Source: a virus. From it: DNA of 22,110 bases. The position numbers and the translations under genes were made by a program. The notes below the pieces were generated by a model. The model had not been told where the DNA came from and did not search any database. It was given only the letters and a program-made list of their open reading frames with translations. This document shows positions 6,833 through 13,303 of the stretch, piece after piece. Position 1 is the stretch's first letter, and each line of letters opens with the position of its first letter. The stretch lies in the IMG/VR virus record IMGVR_UViG_3300034073_002715, positions 1 to 22,110 of that record. One strand, given 5' to 3'.

Positions 6833-8622
6833 GTTTTCAGGTCAATGAGACCAACTCGAAGGTGACCGTTGACGAAACCGTCAGCACCCTTGTGGTGGAG
6901 GACAAGGCCGCCCGTGTGACGATCACCGGTGACGGAACGACGGTGGAGATCACCGCACCTGGTCCGCAGGGTCCGGTCGGGCCGGGGTTCCCCGAAGGTG
7001 GCGTTGCCGGTCAGCTGATCGTCAAGGATTCCTCGGCTGACTATGACGTGTCGTGGACTGATGAGATCACCCTGGACAAGTTGACGTTCGATGTCGCGGC
7101 TGAGGAGGATTTGACCGCTCCGGGTGAGATTGCGTGGGACGCCGAGTTCGGCACCTTCGATGCGGTCCTGTCCAACGGTGACGATCTCGTCACGATGCAC
7201 ATCGGGCAGGACATCTACTACCGGGTGAAGAACGCCTCCGGGGTGACGTTGACGAAGGGGACGTTGGTGATGGCGACGACCCCGTCGGGCAGCTCCGGCA
7301 AGATCAGTGTCACGAAGGCTGTCGCGGACGGGTCGGTGCCGTCGCAATACATCATGGGTGTGGTTGCTGAGGAGATTGAGGCGGACGCTGAGGGGTTCGT
7401 GGTGCATTTCGGTCGGGTGCGCCGCTTGGACACCCAGACCCCGGATTGGAACCCTGGGGATATTTTGTGGGCTGATCCGGCGGTTCCGGGTGGGTTGACG
7501 AAGGTGGAGCCGGCCGCTCCGAACTCGCGGACGATCGTGGCGATTGTGTTGTCGCGGAACACGGCGAACGGGGCGATCTTTGTCCGGCCCACCTATGGGT
7601 CGGATTTGGGTGATGATGAGCGGGTTCGGTTGACGAACCTGACGAACGGTCAGGCGTTGATTTACAACGGCACCGTCGGTGTGTTTGAGAACGTGTCGCT
7701 GTCCGTATCGAATGTGTCTGGTGTGGTGCCAACTACACGTCAGGTGGCGTCGGGGACTGGGTTGGCTGGTGGCGGGGATCTGTCTACGGATCGCACGTTG
7801 TCGGTGTTGTATGGGACGACGGCGGGCACGGCGGCGCAGGGTGATGATGTGCGGTTGTCGGATGCGCGGACCCCGTTGGCGCACGCGACCACGCACCACA
7901 CGGGTGGCAGTGATCCGTTGACGGCGACGAACATCGGCGCGGCGGAGGCAACAACGCAGATGATCGCGGGGACGGGGTTGTCGGGTGGTGGGACGCTCGA
8001 GGCCAACCGCACGTTCACGGTGCTGTACGGGACGACGGCTGGGACGGCAGCTCAAGGTGACGACGCCCGCCTCAGTGATGCGAGGACGCCGACGGCGCAC
8101 GCCTCAACCCATTTCACCGGCGGGTCCGATCCGATCAACGCCACGAACATCGGTGCGGTGCCCGAGGGACGCCAGGTCATTGCCGGCACCGGCCTGGCCG
8201 GTGGTGGTGACCTGACAGCTGATCGGACCTTGTCGGTGTTGTACGGCACCACGTCGGGGACGGCTGCGGCGGGTGACGACGCTCGGTTGTCGGATGCGAG
8301 GACGCCGACGGCGCATGCCTCCACACATTTCACCGGCGGATCAGATGCGCTGACCGCGACGAACATTGGGGCGGCGGAAGCGTCAATTGAGATCATTGCC
8401 GGCACCGGCCTGACCGGCGGCGGCACCCTCGAAGCTGACCGCACCCTCACCGTCCTCTACGGCACCACCACGGGCACCGCCGCCTCCGGAGATCGAGGGC
8501 TGATCACCGGCGGCACCACCGGCCAGGTGCTTCGCAAGACCTCGGGGACTGACTATGCGGTTGAGTGGGGGTCGGTGTGGGAGGACGATCAAGTAATCTT
8601 GGCCGGTCAGGTTTTCGGGTAG
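6829..8622 (+). CDS. tail fibre protein with four 72-residue repeats
   Basis: 597 residues from GTG 6829. The N-terminus is followed by a short collagen-like PGPQGPVGPG segment, then a mixed beta region (WTDEITLDKLTFD, a LamG-unlike segment with VGPTYGSD-type strands). The C-terminal half is four copies of a 72-residue unit with AGTGL.GGG.L.ADRTL, VLYGTT.GTAA.GDDARLSD and THFTGGSD...ATNIGAA. These motifs are common in trimeric phage fibres. The last copy is truncated and leads to GQVLRKTSGTDYAVEWGSV, a frequent fibre C-terminal segment. It likely forms a long trimeric shaft at the tail tip. The GTG start is supported by the four-base stop/start overlap. Confidence 0.85.
   Translation: MSFQVNETNSKVTVDETVSTLVVEDKAARVTITGDGTTVEITAPGPQGPVGPGFPEGGVAGQLIVKDSSADYDVSWTDEITLDKLTFDVAAEEDLTAPGEIAWDAEFGTFDAVLSNGDDLVTMHIGQDIYYRVKNASGVTLTKGTLVMATTPSGSSGKISVTKAVADGSVPSQYIMGVVAEEIEADAEGFVVHFGRVRRLDTQTPDWNPGDILWADPAVPGGLTKVEPAAPNSRTIVAIVLSRNTANGAIFVRPTYGSDLGDDERVRLTNLTNGQALIYNGTVGVFENVSLSVSNVSGVVPTTRQVASGTGLAGGGDLSTDRTLSVLYGTTAGTAAQGDDVRLSDARTPLAHATTHHTGGSDPLTATNIGAAEATTQMIAGTGLSGGGTLEANRTFTVLYGTTAGTAAQGDDARLSDARTPTAHASTHFTGGSDPINATNIGAVPEGRQVIAGTGLAGGGDLTADRTLSVLYGTTSGTAAAGDDARLSDARTPTAHASTHFTGGSDALTATNIGAAEASIEIIAGTGLTGGGTLEADRTLTVLYGTTTGTAASGDRGLITGGTTGQVLRKTSGTDYAVEWGSVWEDDQVILAGQVFG
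7741..8493 (+). repeat. four tandem 216-bp repeats inside the tail fibre gene
   Basis: Units start at 7741, 7957, 8173 and 8389, exactly 216 bp (72 codons) apart; the last stops near 8493. Protein motifs are conserved but codons are not: early copies use TTG, GGG and GCG, the last uses CTG/CTC, GGC and ACC. Confidence 0.88.
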
Positions 8623-8628
8623 GTTCTT

Positions 8629-8988
8629 ATGGCTGCATTCTCCAAATTGGTTCTTTCCGGGTCCACCGACGGTCGCGCCATCAAGGTTGCCGCCACCGGC
8701 ACACCGGGCACGACGATCCACACCGGGTCCGCAACCGCCACGACGATCGACGAAATCTGGCTGTACGCCACGAACACCGACACCACCGCGCGGAAGTTGA
8801 CGATCGAGTGGGGCGGCACCTCCTCTCCGGATGACTTGATCGAGCTGACGATCCCCGCCGAATCCGGCCTCACCCTTGTCGCCCCCGGTTTGCTCATCAA
8901 AGGCAACGCGACCCCGCTGGTGGTGACCGCGTTCTGCGCCTCAGCGAACGTGGTGACGGTCCACGGGTACGTCAACCGGATCGCCTAA
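8629..8988 (+). CDS. small structural protein of the fibre region
   Basis: 119 residues, no helix-rich segment and no cysteine cluster. Beta-type stretches include KLVLSGSTDGRAIKVAATG, DEIWLYATNTDTTARKLTIE and a C-terminal VVTVHGYVNRIA. Similar small Thr/Ala-rich proteins occur after tail fibres and are usually labelled structural or virion-associated; the homology is known to me only as a pattern. The stop overlaps the start of the lectin-like gene (TAATG), so both probably belong to the adsorption module. A role as fibre accessory or decoration protein is inferred. Composition is C-rich, unlike the tail genes upstream of the fibre. Confidence 0.55.
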   Translation: MAAFSKLVLSGSTDGRAIKVAATGTPGTTIHTGSATATTIDEIWLYATNTDTTARKLTIEWGGTSSPDDLIELTIPAESGLTLVAPGLLIKGNATPLVVTAFCASANVVTVHGYVNRIA

Positions 8989-9776
8989 TGCGGTACGGCA
9001 ACCGGACCCGCACGGCGAATCAGGTGAACACTTGGGTGCCTGACCCTAAGGACACCGAACCGGGCGGTGCCCTGAATGTCATGTTGCGCGATTTCCAACC
9101 TAGTGATTTGCTCGATTTGGAACTTTGGTTGGATGCTTCTGACACCTCGACTATTACGTCGTCAGGTTCTCCTGCTGCCGTGAGCCAGTGGGATGACAAG
9201 TCAGGCAACGCTCGGCACGTCACACAGGGTGTTGCGGCCAACCAGCCGACGACGGGCAGCACAACTCAGAATGGGTTGAATGTCATCTCGTTTGATGGGT
9301 CAAACGACAATCTGCGTACCAGCAACGGTGCGCTACAGCTAGGCACTTTGACCGTTTTTGCGGTTGCACGTTCAGGTAGCGCAGGTCGAACCATTTGTGG
9401 TGTTAGCCATGCATTGACGCATACCACCCCATTTTGGCGTTGGGTTGTGTTTCATGGCAGCACAAATATCTTTTCGACCCGTATTGACGGCACCGATATT
9501 GCAGGGTTCGGCCCAATACCAACAACCCGCGCACGATGCTTCGTCCTCGACACCGGCCTTGGCAACTCCTGGAACAACACCAGTTTCAACAGCGACGCTG
9601 CTGGTGCAACAGTTACATATCCCAACAGCACACCGTTTTTGGTCGGTTCCCACGTCACAAACGGTGAAGTCTTGAATGGGTTCATCGCAGAAATCGTCAT
9701 TTACGGTCGGTCGCTGTCTGATAACGAGCGGAACCTTGTCACCGGTTATTTGCAACAGAAATGGGCGACCCTCTGA
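8988..9776 (+). CDS. LamG/concanavalin-A-like lectin, putative receptor-binding protein
   Basis: 262 residues. From residue 41 on the sequence shows the LamG-like pattern: DLELWLDASDTSTITSSG, VSQWDDKSGNARHVTQ, NVISFDGSNDNLRTSNGAL, then LTVFAVARSG and a final GFIAEIVIYGRSLSDNERN followed by YLQQKWA. This last motif (I.E..IY.R.LS..E...V..YL..KW) is typical of lectin-like jelly-roll domains on phage tail tips and secreted proteins. The first 35 residues are a separate, probably anchoring segment. Such domains bind surface glycans, so a receptor-binding role is likely. The gene is less GC-rich than its neighbours, which may mark an exchanged module. Confidence 0.78.
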   Translation: MRYGNRTRTANQVNTWVPDPKDTEPGGALNVMLRDFQPSDLLDLELWLDASDTSTITSSGSPAAVSQWDDKSGNARHVTQGVAANQPTTGSTTQNGLNVISFDGSNDNLRTSNGALQLGTLTVFAVARSGSAGRTICGVSHALTHTTPFWRWVVFHGSTNIFSTRIDGTDIAGFGPIPTTRARCFVLDTGLGNSWNNTSFNSDAAGATVTYPNSTPFLVGSHVTNGEVLNGFIAEIVIYGRSLSDNERNLVTGYLQQKWATL

Positions 9777-10048
9777 TGTGGTACTCATGGGCAACTTTGT
9801 CGGCGTTTACCGCGTGGCATCACATGGTTTGTGTCGGGTTGGGCATCCCCCATCCGGGCCGTAACGCTGCCACGGGCGAAATCGACGAGGCCGCCCAGTG
9901 GACCACGGCGTACACCAGCGTTGTCGAGGTGGCCGATGACGACTGGCGCGCGTGGGTCGCCGACGACATCGCCGCCACCTATCCTGACGGCCTCGGGGCA
10001 CCTTCTGATCCGCCGCCGTCACCGGAGCCGGAGCCGTTCGAGGGCTGA
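9776..10048 (+). CDS. hypothetical protein of the adsorption module
   Basis: 90 residues from ATG 9776, which overlaps the lectin stop (TGATG); an in-frame ATG at 9761 is less favoured. The sequence starts MWYSWATLSAFTAWHHMVC, has a mixed segment (AATGEIDEAAQWTTAYTSVV), a Trp/Asp-rich helix (DDDWRAWVADDIAATYPDG) and an acidic Pro-rich tail ending EPEPFEG. I do not recognise the family with confidence. Its position directly after the lectin-like protein suggests a chaperone or accessory of the receptor-binding protein, but that is inference only. It is the last gene of the structural half; a 50-base gap with small hairpins follows. Confidence 0.5.
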   Translation: MWYSWATLSAFTAWHHMVCVGLGIPHPGRNAATGEIDEAAQWTTAYTSVVEVADDDWRAWVADDIAATYPDGLGAPSDPPPSPEPEPFEG

Positions 10049-10079
10049 CCTGTTACTCACAGGGTTAGCCTGTGGACAA
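10049..10079 (+). promoter_or_regulatory. overlapping 5-bp inverted repeats and a DnaA-box-like 9-mer
   Basis: CCTGT (10049-10053), ACAGG (10059-10063) and CCTGT (10069-10073) allow two mutually exclusive hairpins, each with a five-base loop, right after the stop of the preceding gene. TGTGGACAA at 10071-10079 is the exact reverse complement of TTGTCCACA, the favoured actinobacterial DnaA box. It is a single copy. Confidence 0.4.
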
Positions 10080-10098
10080 CCGGATCGGGGGAGGAACC

Positions 10099-10335
10099 GT
10101 GGGACTACTAGACGACATTGAGAACAGCCATGTCCGGAAAGGGCCGCACTGCACCGTCGGACTCACATTGGACAAACTGGATGCGAAGGATCGTGCGGAG
10201 CTGATCGTGGCGTTGGACCGCCCTGATATTCAAGGGACGGTGATCGCAAAAGTGTTGACCGCTAGGGGTTTCGTTGTGAGACCGGAAGCGGTGTCACGGC
10301 ACCGGCGTAGGCTGTGCAACTGTGAGCCTCGCTGA
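10099..10335 (+). CDS. small HTH-like protein with C-terminal RHRRRLCNC
   Basis: 78 residues from GTG 10099, chosen because GGGGGAGGAA lies just upstream; an in-frame GTG at 10072 is possible. The protein opens GLLDDIENSHVRKGPHC, then has a helix (LDKLDAKDRAELIVALDR), a second helical unit resembling a helix-turn-helix (DIQGTVIAKVLTARGFVV, PEAVSRHRRR) and ends LCNCEPR. Short proteins of this type (LLDDI, RG..C, RHRR..C.C) are common in actinophages, often next to a phosphoesterase or a terminase. They are variously called DNA-binding or terminase small subunit-like; no terminase large subunit lies in this window. DNA binding is likely; the role is open. Confidence 0.6.
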   Translation: MGLLDDIENSHVRKGPHCTVGLTLDKLDAKDRAELIVALDRPDIQGTVIAKVLTARGFVVRPEAVSRHRRRLCNCEPR

Positions 10336-11482
10336 CGACATCGCCGCCACCTCCGCCCAAACCACCCAGGGGCGCAGGGAGGCGTTGGGGCGGATCGCCG
10401 AGATGCTCGAGCGGAACGGCATCGACCTGGACGAAATCGGCAGGGTCCAACGGGTATCGCTGTACCAGTCCCTCACAAAGAACGATGAGGGTGAGGCTGA
10501 AGTCCACGACCTGACCGCGATCCAGTTCTCCCCATCGTGGGAATCCGGTCCGGAGTGGCCTGTGGTCCAGCCGGGGCCGATCCACCGCACAACCCCTCCC
10601 AGTGCCGTTGTAAGCCGTTCTGAGTGGCCGAACGCTGTCGTCCTGCCGGATATGCAGATTGGGTACTTTCGGGGCGTTACAGGCGATCTGGAGGCCACTC
10701 ACGACGAAGCAGCGATCGCCGTGGCCCTCAAGATCGTCAAGGCCGCCAACCCGACGAAGGTGGTCCTCGTCGGCGACAACCTGGACCTCCCCGAGTTCGG
10801 CAAATACCGTCTGTCCCCCGCCTACGCCCTGACGACGCAGGCGACGATCGACCGGGCCACCCTCCTCGCGGCGCAGCTCCGCCAAGCCGCCCCCAACGCC
10901 GACATCCACTGGCTCGCCGGCAACCACGAAGAACGCTTGCCGAACTACATCCTTGACAACGCCAAAGCCGCCTTCGGTCTCCGCCGAGGCAACACCCCCG
11001 ACTCCTGGCCCGTTCTCTCCGTCCCCTACCTGTGCCGATTCGACGATCACCGGATCACCTACGTTCCCGGTTACCCCGCCGGCTCCGTCTGGATCACCGA
11101 ACGGTTGCGTGTCATCCACGGCGACAAAGTTGCCTCCGGTGGCTCCACCGCCCACAAATACCTCAACACCGAAAAGACCTCAGTGATTTACGGTCATATT
11201 CATCGCCGCGAATGGGCTGAACGCACCCGCGAAGATCACGACGGGCCGCGCACCATCCTCGCCGCCACCCCCGGATGCCTCGCCCGCATCGACGGAGCCG
11301 TCCCCTCCACCAAAGGCGGCATCGACCTCGACGGACGACCCCTCGTACGCCACGAGGATTGGCAGCAAGGTTTGGCGGTCATCCCCCACAACCCGGACAC
11401 CGGCGACTTCGTCTACGAACAGATCGCCATCCACAACGGGTGGGCGATGTGGCACGGCAAACACTACCGGGCGGACCAGTGA
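10322..11482 (+). CDS. metallophosphoesterase (calcineurin-like)
   Basis: 386 residues from GTG 10322, overlapping the previous gene by 14 bases. Motifs of dinuclear metal phosphoesterases are in order: D110-M-Q112 (family usually DxH), GDNLD at 151-155, GNHE at 200-203, HGD at 266-268 and GHIH at 291-294. The first ~100 residues form a separate, partly helical N-terminal domain (RREALGRIAEMLERNGIDLD) that could bind DNA or a partner. Substrates may be nucleic acid ends or nucleotides; none can be deduced. Gln in place of the first His occurs in other phage members, so the enzyme may still be active. A structural-protein role is not supported. Confidence 0.85.
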   Translation: MSLADDIAATSAQTTQGRREALGRIAEMLERNGIDLDEIGRVQRVSLYQSLTKNDEGEAEVHDLTAIQFSPSWESGPEWPVVQPGPIHRTTPPSAVVSRSEWPNAVVLPDMQIGYFRGVTGDLEATHDEAAIAVALKIVKAANPTKVVLVGDNLDLPEFGKYRLSPAYALTTQATIDRATLLAAQLRQAAPNADIHWLAGNHEERLPNYILDNAKAAFGLRRGNTPDSWPVLSVPYLCRFDDHRITYVPGYPAGSVWITERLRVIHGDKVASGGSTAHKYLNTEKTSVIYGHIHRREWAERTREDHDGPRTILAATPGCLARIDGAVPSTKGGIDLDGRPLVRHEDWQQGLAVIPHNPDTGDFVYEQIAIHNGWAMWHGKHYRADQ

Positions 11483-11733
11483 GGGAATATCAGCCGATCT
11501 CCCCGAACGACCTGATGCCGAAGGCCGGGTTGGAGCTGTGGCCGAACATCGTGCCGACCGCCGGAATCGTTATCATTTCCGGGTTGACCCCAGACGGCAA
11601 ACACGCCCTCCACGTCCTCCACGACGGGGACTCCGCCCCGTGGGTGCTGATCGGCATGGTCAACGCAGTCCAAGCCGACCTGGTTGATTCATGGGTTGAC
11701 ACGAAATACGTCATCGACGGAGACGAACAATGA
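11479..11733 (+). CDS. hypothetical protein
   Basis: 84 residues from GTG 11479, overlapping the phosphoesterase stop (GTGA). An upstream extension in the same frame (from 11275) lies inside the phosphoesterase gene and is rejected. The protein shows alternating strands (AGIVIISGLTPDGKHALHVL, APWVLIGMVNAVQADLVDSW) and ends VIDGDEQ. There are no cysteines, no signal peptide and no membrane helix. I do not recognise a family; size and tight coupling suggest a small accessory protein of the phage early region. Next gene overlaps by four bases (ATGA). Confidence 0.6.
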   Translation: MREYQPISPNDLMPKAGLELWPNIVPTAGIVIISGLTPDGKHALHVLHDGDSAPWVLIGMVNAVQADLVDSWVDTKYVIDGDEQ

Positions 11734-12014
11734 ACTACGAGTACCCTTTGGTGTGTGTGCAGTGGGCGGACGCGCATTGCGGCAACACCGGGTGGCACAC
11801 GCTCGAGGACTACGACGACGACGGCGAAATGATGATCTACACCACCGGGTTCTTGGTCCCCGCCGACCAACCCGGCGGCAAAGCCGGTCATGTCACCGTG
11901 TGGCAGACGATCAGCGACGGCGACGGCATTCACCCGTTTCATATTCCGGCGGCGATGGTGCGCCGCGTTCAGGTGATCGCGCAACGATTTGAGCCTGCCA
12001 CCGACAACGGGTAG
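11730..12014 (+). CDS. hypothetical protein (HIPAAMVRRV family)
   Basis: 94 residues. The sequence pattern CVQWADAHCGNTGWHTLEDY, a short acidic loop, then a strand pair (YTTGFLVPADQP, KAGHVTVWQTISDGDG) and HPFHIPAAMVRRV recurs in many phages as a small uncharacterised protein: an early W.DAH, GFL, GHV and IP..MV.R. I know it only as a recurring unknown. No catalytic triad or metal site can be named with confidence, though His and Asp residues are conserved in the pattern. It is coupled to the previous gene and followed by a 33-base gap. Function unknown. Confidence 0.6.
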   Translation: MNYEYPLVCVQWADAHCGNTGWHTLEDYDDDGEMMIYTTGFLVPADQPGGKAGHVTVWQTISDGDGIHPFHIPAAMVRRVQVIAQRFEPATDNG

Positions 12015-12047
12015 GGTCCACATCAATCACAAGTGAAAGGGGATGGG

Positions 12048-12239
12048 ATGCCGTTTGTTCGGTGTGTCAACTGTCAAGTAGTATTTCTGAACGTCGGGTT
12101 GTATCTGCACCCGACACATTTCTGCTCCACCCAGGTGAACCCAGCGACGGGGGTGTCGGGTGTTGAGCGGGCCGTGGCCCCGGTGGCCTCCCCTTCTTCT
12201 GGGGCCACGGTCATACCCTTCAACCCGAGGTCCAAGTGA
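12048..12239 (+). CDS. small putative zinc-binding protein
   Basis: 63 residues from ATG 12048, six bases after AAAGGGG; GTG 12033 in the same frame would place that ribosome site inside the gene. The N-terminal half has C6-x2-C9 and, further on, H21-x2-H24-x-C26 (HPTHFC), which could bind one zinc ion. The C-terminal half is low-complexity Ala/Val/Pro/Ser and probably unstructured. It may be a small adaptor protein. Its stop overlaps the GTG start of the DUF6378-like gene. No family is recognised. Confidence 0.6.
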   Translation: MPFVRCVNCQVVFLNVGLYLHPTHFCSTQVNPATGVSGVERAVAPVASPSSGATVIPFNPRSK

Positions 12240-12538
12240 AGCCGGTCACCGGAGCTGAAATGCTTCTCGAAGCGCACCGGCTGATCACCAACGACCGCAA
12301 CGACACCTACGGTCACCCGCTGGACGACTACACCCGCACCGTGGACATCTTCCGTGCCATCACCGGTGTGGAGTTGACCGCCGAGCAGGGCGTACTGTTC
12401 ATGGTGTCAGTCAAGTTGTCCCGACTGGGACACAACCTGAACCTGGAGACACTCCACCAAGATTCGTTGGTTGACGCAGCCGGATACCTCGGCTGTCTCG
12501 CCATGATCGACACTGAACGCCACCGGCGCAGTGTCTGA
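12236..12538 (+). CDS. DUF6378-like (MazG-like helical) protein
   Basis: 100 residues from GTG 12236 overlapping the previous stop. The all-helical pattern is typical: a helix followed by NDRNDTYGHPLDD (19-31), a helix with DIFRAITGVELTAEQ, then VSVKLSRLGHN (58-67) and DSLVDAAGYLGCLAMID (76-92). Phage proteins with this signature are grouped as DUF6378 and look like small MazG-type helical bundles, a fold that can bind or hydrolyse nucleotides; no catalytic EExxE is clear here. I would not assert enzyme activity. Located among small early genes. Confidence 0.65.
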   Translation: MKPVTGAEMLLEAHRLITNDRNDTYGHPLDDYTRTVDIFRAITGVELTAEQGVLFMVSVKLSRLGHNLNLETLHQDSLVDAAGYLGCLAMIDTERHRRSV

Positions 12539-12556
12539 CCCTGTTCGCCGACACTG
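12529..12556 (+). promoter_or_regulatory. hairpin abutting the ribosome site of the Rpf-like gene
   Basis: CAGTGTC (12529-12535) and GACACTG (12550-12556) form a perfect seven-base-pair inverted repeat with a 14-base loop that contains the stop of the preceding gene. The 3' arm ends on the first G of GGAGG (12556-12560), the Shine-Dalgarno of the TTG start at 12566. It might tune translation; not shown. Confidence 0.45.
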
Positions 12557-12565
12557 GAGGCACCC

Positions 12566-13219
12566 TTGCTGAAACGCACCCTCACACTTGCTATTGCCCT
12601 GTCCACCCTCTACCCCGTCGCAACCGTCGCAGAACAACCACCACCCGTCGAGGACTTCACGATCTCCGGTGTGGTGATCGCCCGCACCGACCCCGCATGG
12701 CCGGAGTTTCGGTGGCAACGCGCCCACGGTGCCCCACCCGTCAAATTCTGGGAACAGGTCGCCCATTGTGAAACCCGCCAAGATTGGGAGAACCCCGGCA
12801 AATACGCCGGCGGATTGGGGGTCATGACGCAACGCAAATTCCCCGAGCAGGGCATGGGCACCTGGGAACGCTGGGGCGGGGAACAATTCGCCCCACGCCC
12901 CGACAAGGCCACCCCGCTTCAGCAGATCGTGGTCGCGAACCGGATCGCCATGTTCGGGTGGGAAGCGAAGTTCCGGCGGTGGGATGGTCGGGCGATGCGT
13001 GTCCGCGAAAAGCATTATGTGAAGAACGCGACAGGCTGGATGGGCTGGGGCTGCATAAAGATGCGTCGCAACGGCTCGAAGTACGGAACCCTGAACCCCA
13101 CCCGGTATGAGCGAGCCACCCCGCGTCCCCGGATCACCTACCAGGTGTTCAAGCTGAAGGTGCGTCTGAACGTGCCCCGGTACGCCTATGCCCGGTTCCC
13201 CGCCTCACGGCTCCGCTGA
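12566..13219 (+). CDS. secreted Rpf-like transglycosylase / muralytic protein
   Basis: 217 residues from TTG 12566 behind GGAGG at 12556-12560. Residues 1-23 look like a signal peptide (KR, hydrophobic core, then VATVAEQ with cleavage near 22). The domain at about 60-130 matches the transglycosylase-like/Rpf fold: FWEQVAHCET with catalytic Glu69 after Cys68, W74, YAGGLGV, WERWGGEQFAPRP and a QQIVVANRIA helix near 119-128. The remaining 85 residues are Arg-rich, with repeated YxRATPRP and RLNVPRYAY-type segments, and may bind the wall or DNA. Phage Rpf-like domains are usually virion-associated or lytic; here the protein has its own export signal and lies far from the endolysin. Enzyme activity is inferred. 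Confidence 0.75.
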   Translation: MLKRTLTLAIALSTLYPVATVAEQPPPVEDFTISGVVIARTDPAWPEFRWQRAHGAPPVKFWEQVAHCETRQDWENPGKYAGGLGVMTQRKFPEQGMGTWERWGGEQFAPRPDKATPLQQIVVANRIAMFGWEAKFRRWDGRAMRVREKHYVKNATGWMGWGCIKMRRNGSKYGTLNPTRYERATPRPRITYQVFKLKVRLNVPRYAYARFPASRLR

Positions 13220-13221
13220 AA

Positions 13222-13238
13222 CCGTTGTCCCGCAACGG
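13222..13238 (+). terminator. hairpin after the Rpf-like gene, terminator candidate without U-tract
   Basis: CCGTTG (13222-13227) pairs with CAACGG (13233-13238), loop TCCCG, two bases after the stop codon. It is followed by C and seven A, not T, so it is not a canonical intrinsic terminator on the + strand. It lies just upstream of a promoter-like sequence, where a termination point would be sensible. On the minus strand only TTT would follow. Confidence 0.35.
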
Positions 13239-13249
13239 CAAAAAAATGC

Positions 13250-13277
13250 TTGACATCGGCGGTGGATCGGGTACCTT
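13250..13277 (+). promoter_or_regulatory. sigma-70-type promoter candidate
   Basis: TTGACA (13250-13255), an exact -35 consensus, is followed after 16 bases by TACCTT (13272-13277), which fits the actinobacterial TAnnnT -10 pattern. It lies in an 84-base gap before a block of small genes, with a transcription start expected near 13284. Confidence 0.6.
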
Positions 13278-13281
13278 CATG

Positions 13282-13301
13282 GGTGACCAAGGGAGGTCAC
13301 C
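13282..13301 (+). promoter_or_regulatory. operator-like dyad enclosing the Shine-Dalgarno
   Basis: GGTGACC (13282-13288) and GGTCACC (13295-13301) form a perfect seven-base inverted repeat around AAGGGA. The dyad covers the expected transcription start of the promoter at 13250-13277, as a repressor site would. In RNA it would fold into a hairpin holding part of the GGGAGG ribosome site of the gene at 13304. Both readings are inference. Confidence 0.55.
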
Positions 13302-13303
13302 AA

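Noticed and set aside
6490-8100. Long minus-strand open frame opposite the fibre gene (536 codons)
   Set aside because: Arg-rich, no recognisable motif; it mirrors the fibre repeats and is a shadow of their regular codon structure.
11275-11478. Upstream extension of the hypothetical gene at 11479
   Set aside because: It overlaps the C-terminal part of the phosphoesterase; the Pro/Arg-rich translation (RPHRRSRPLHQRR type) is a frame shadow.
13222-13247. Canonical intrinsic terminator
   Set aside because: The hairpin is followed by an A-tract on the + strand; on the minus strand only three T would follow. Recorded as a weak candidate without U-tract.
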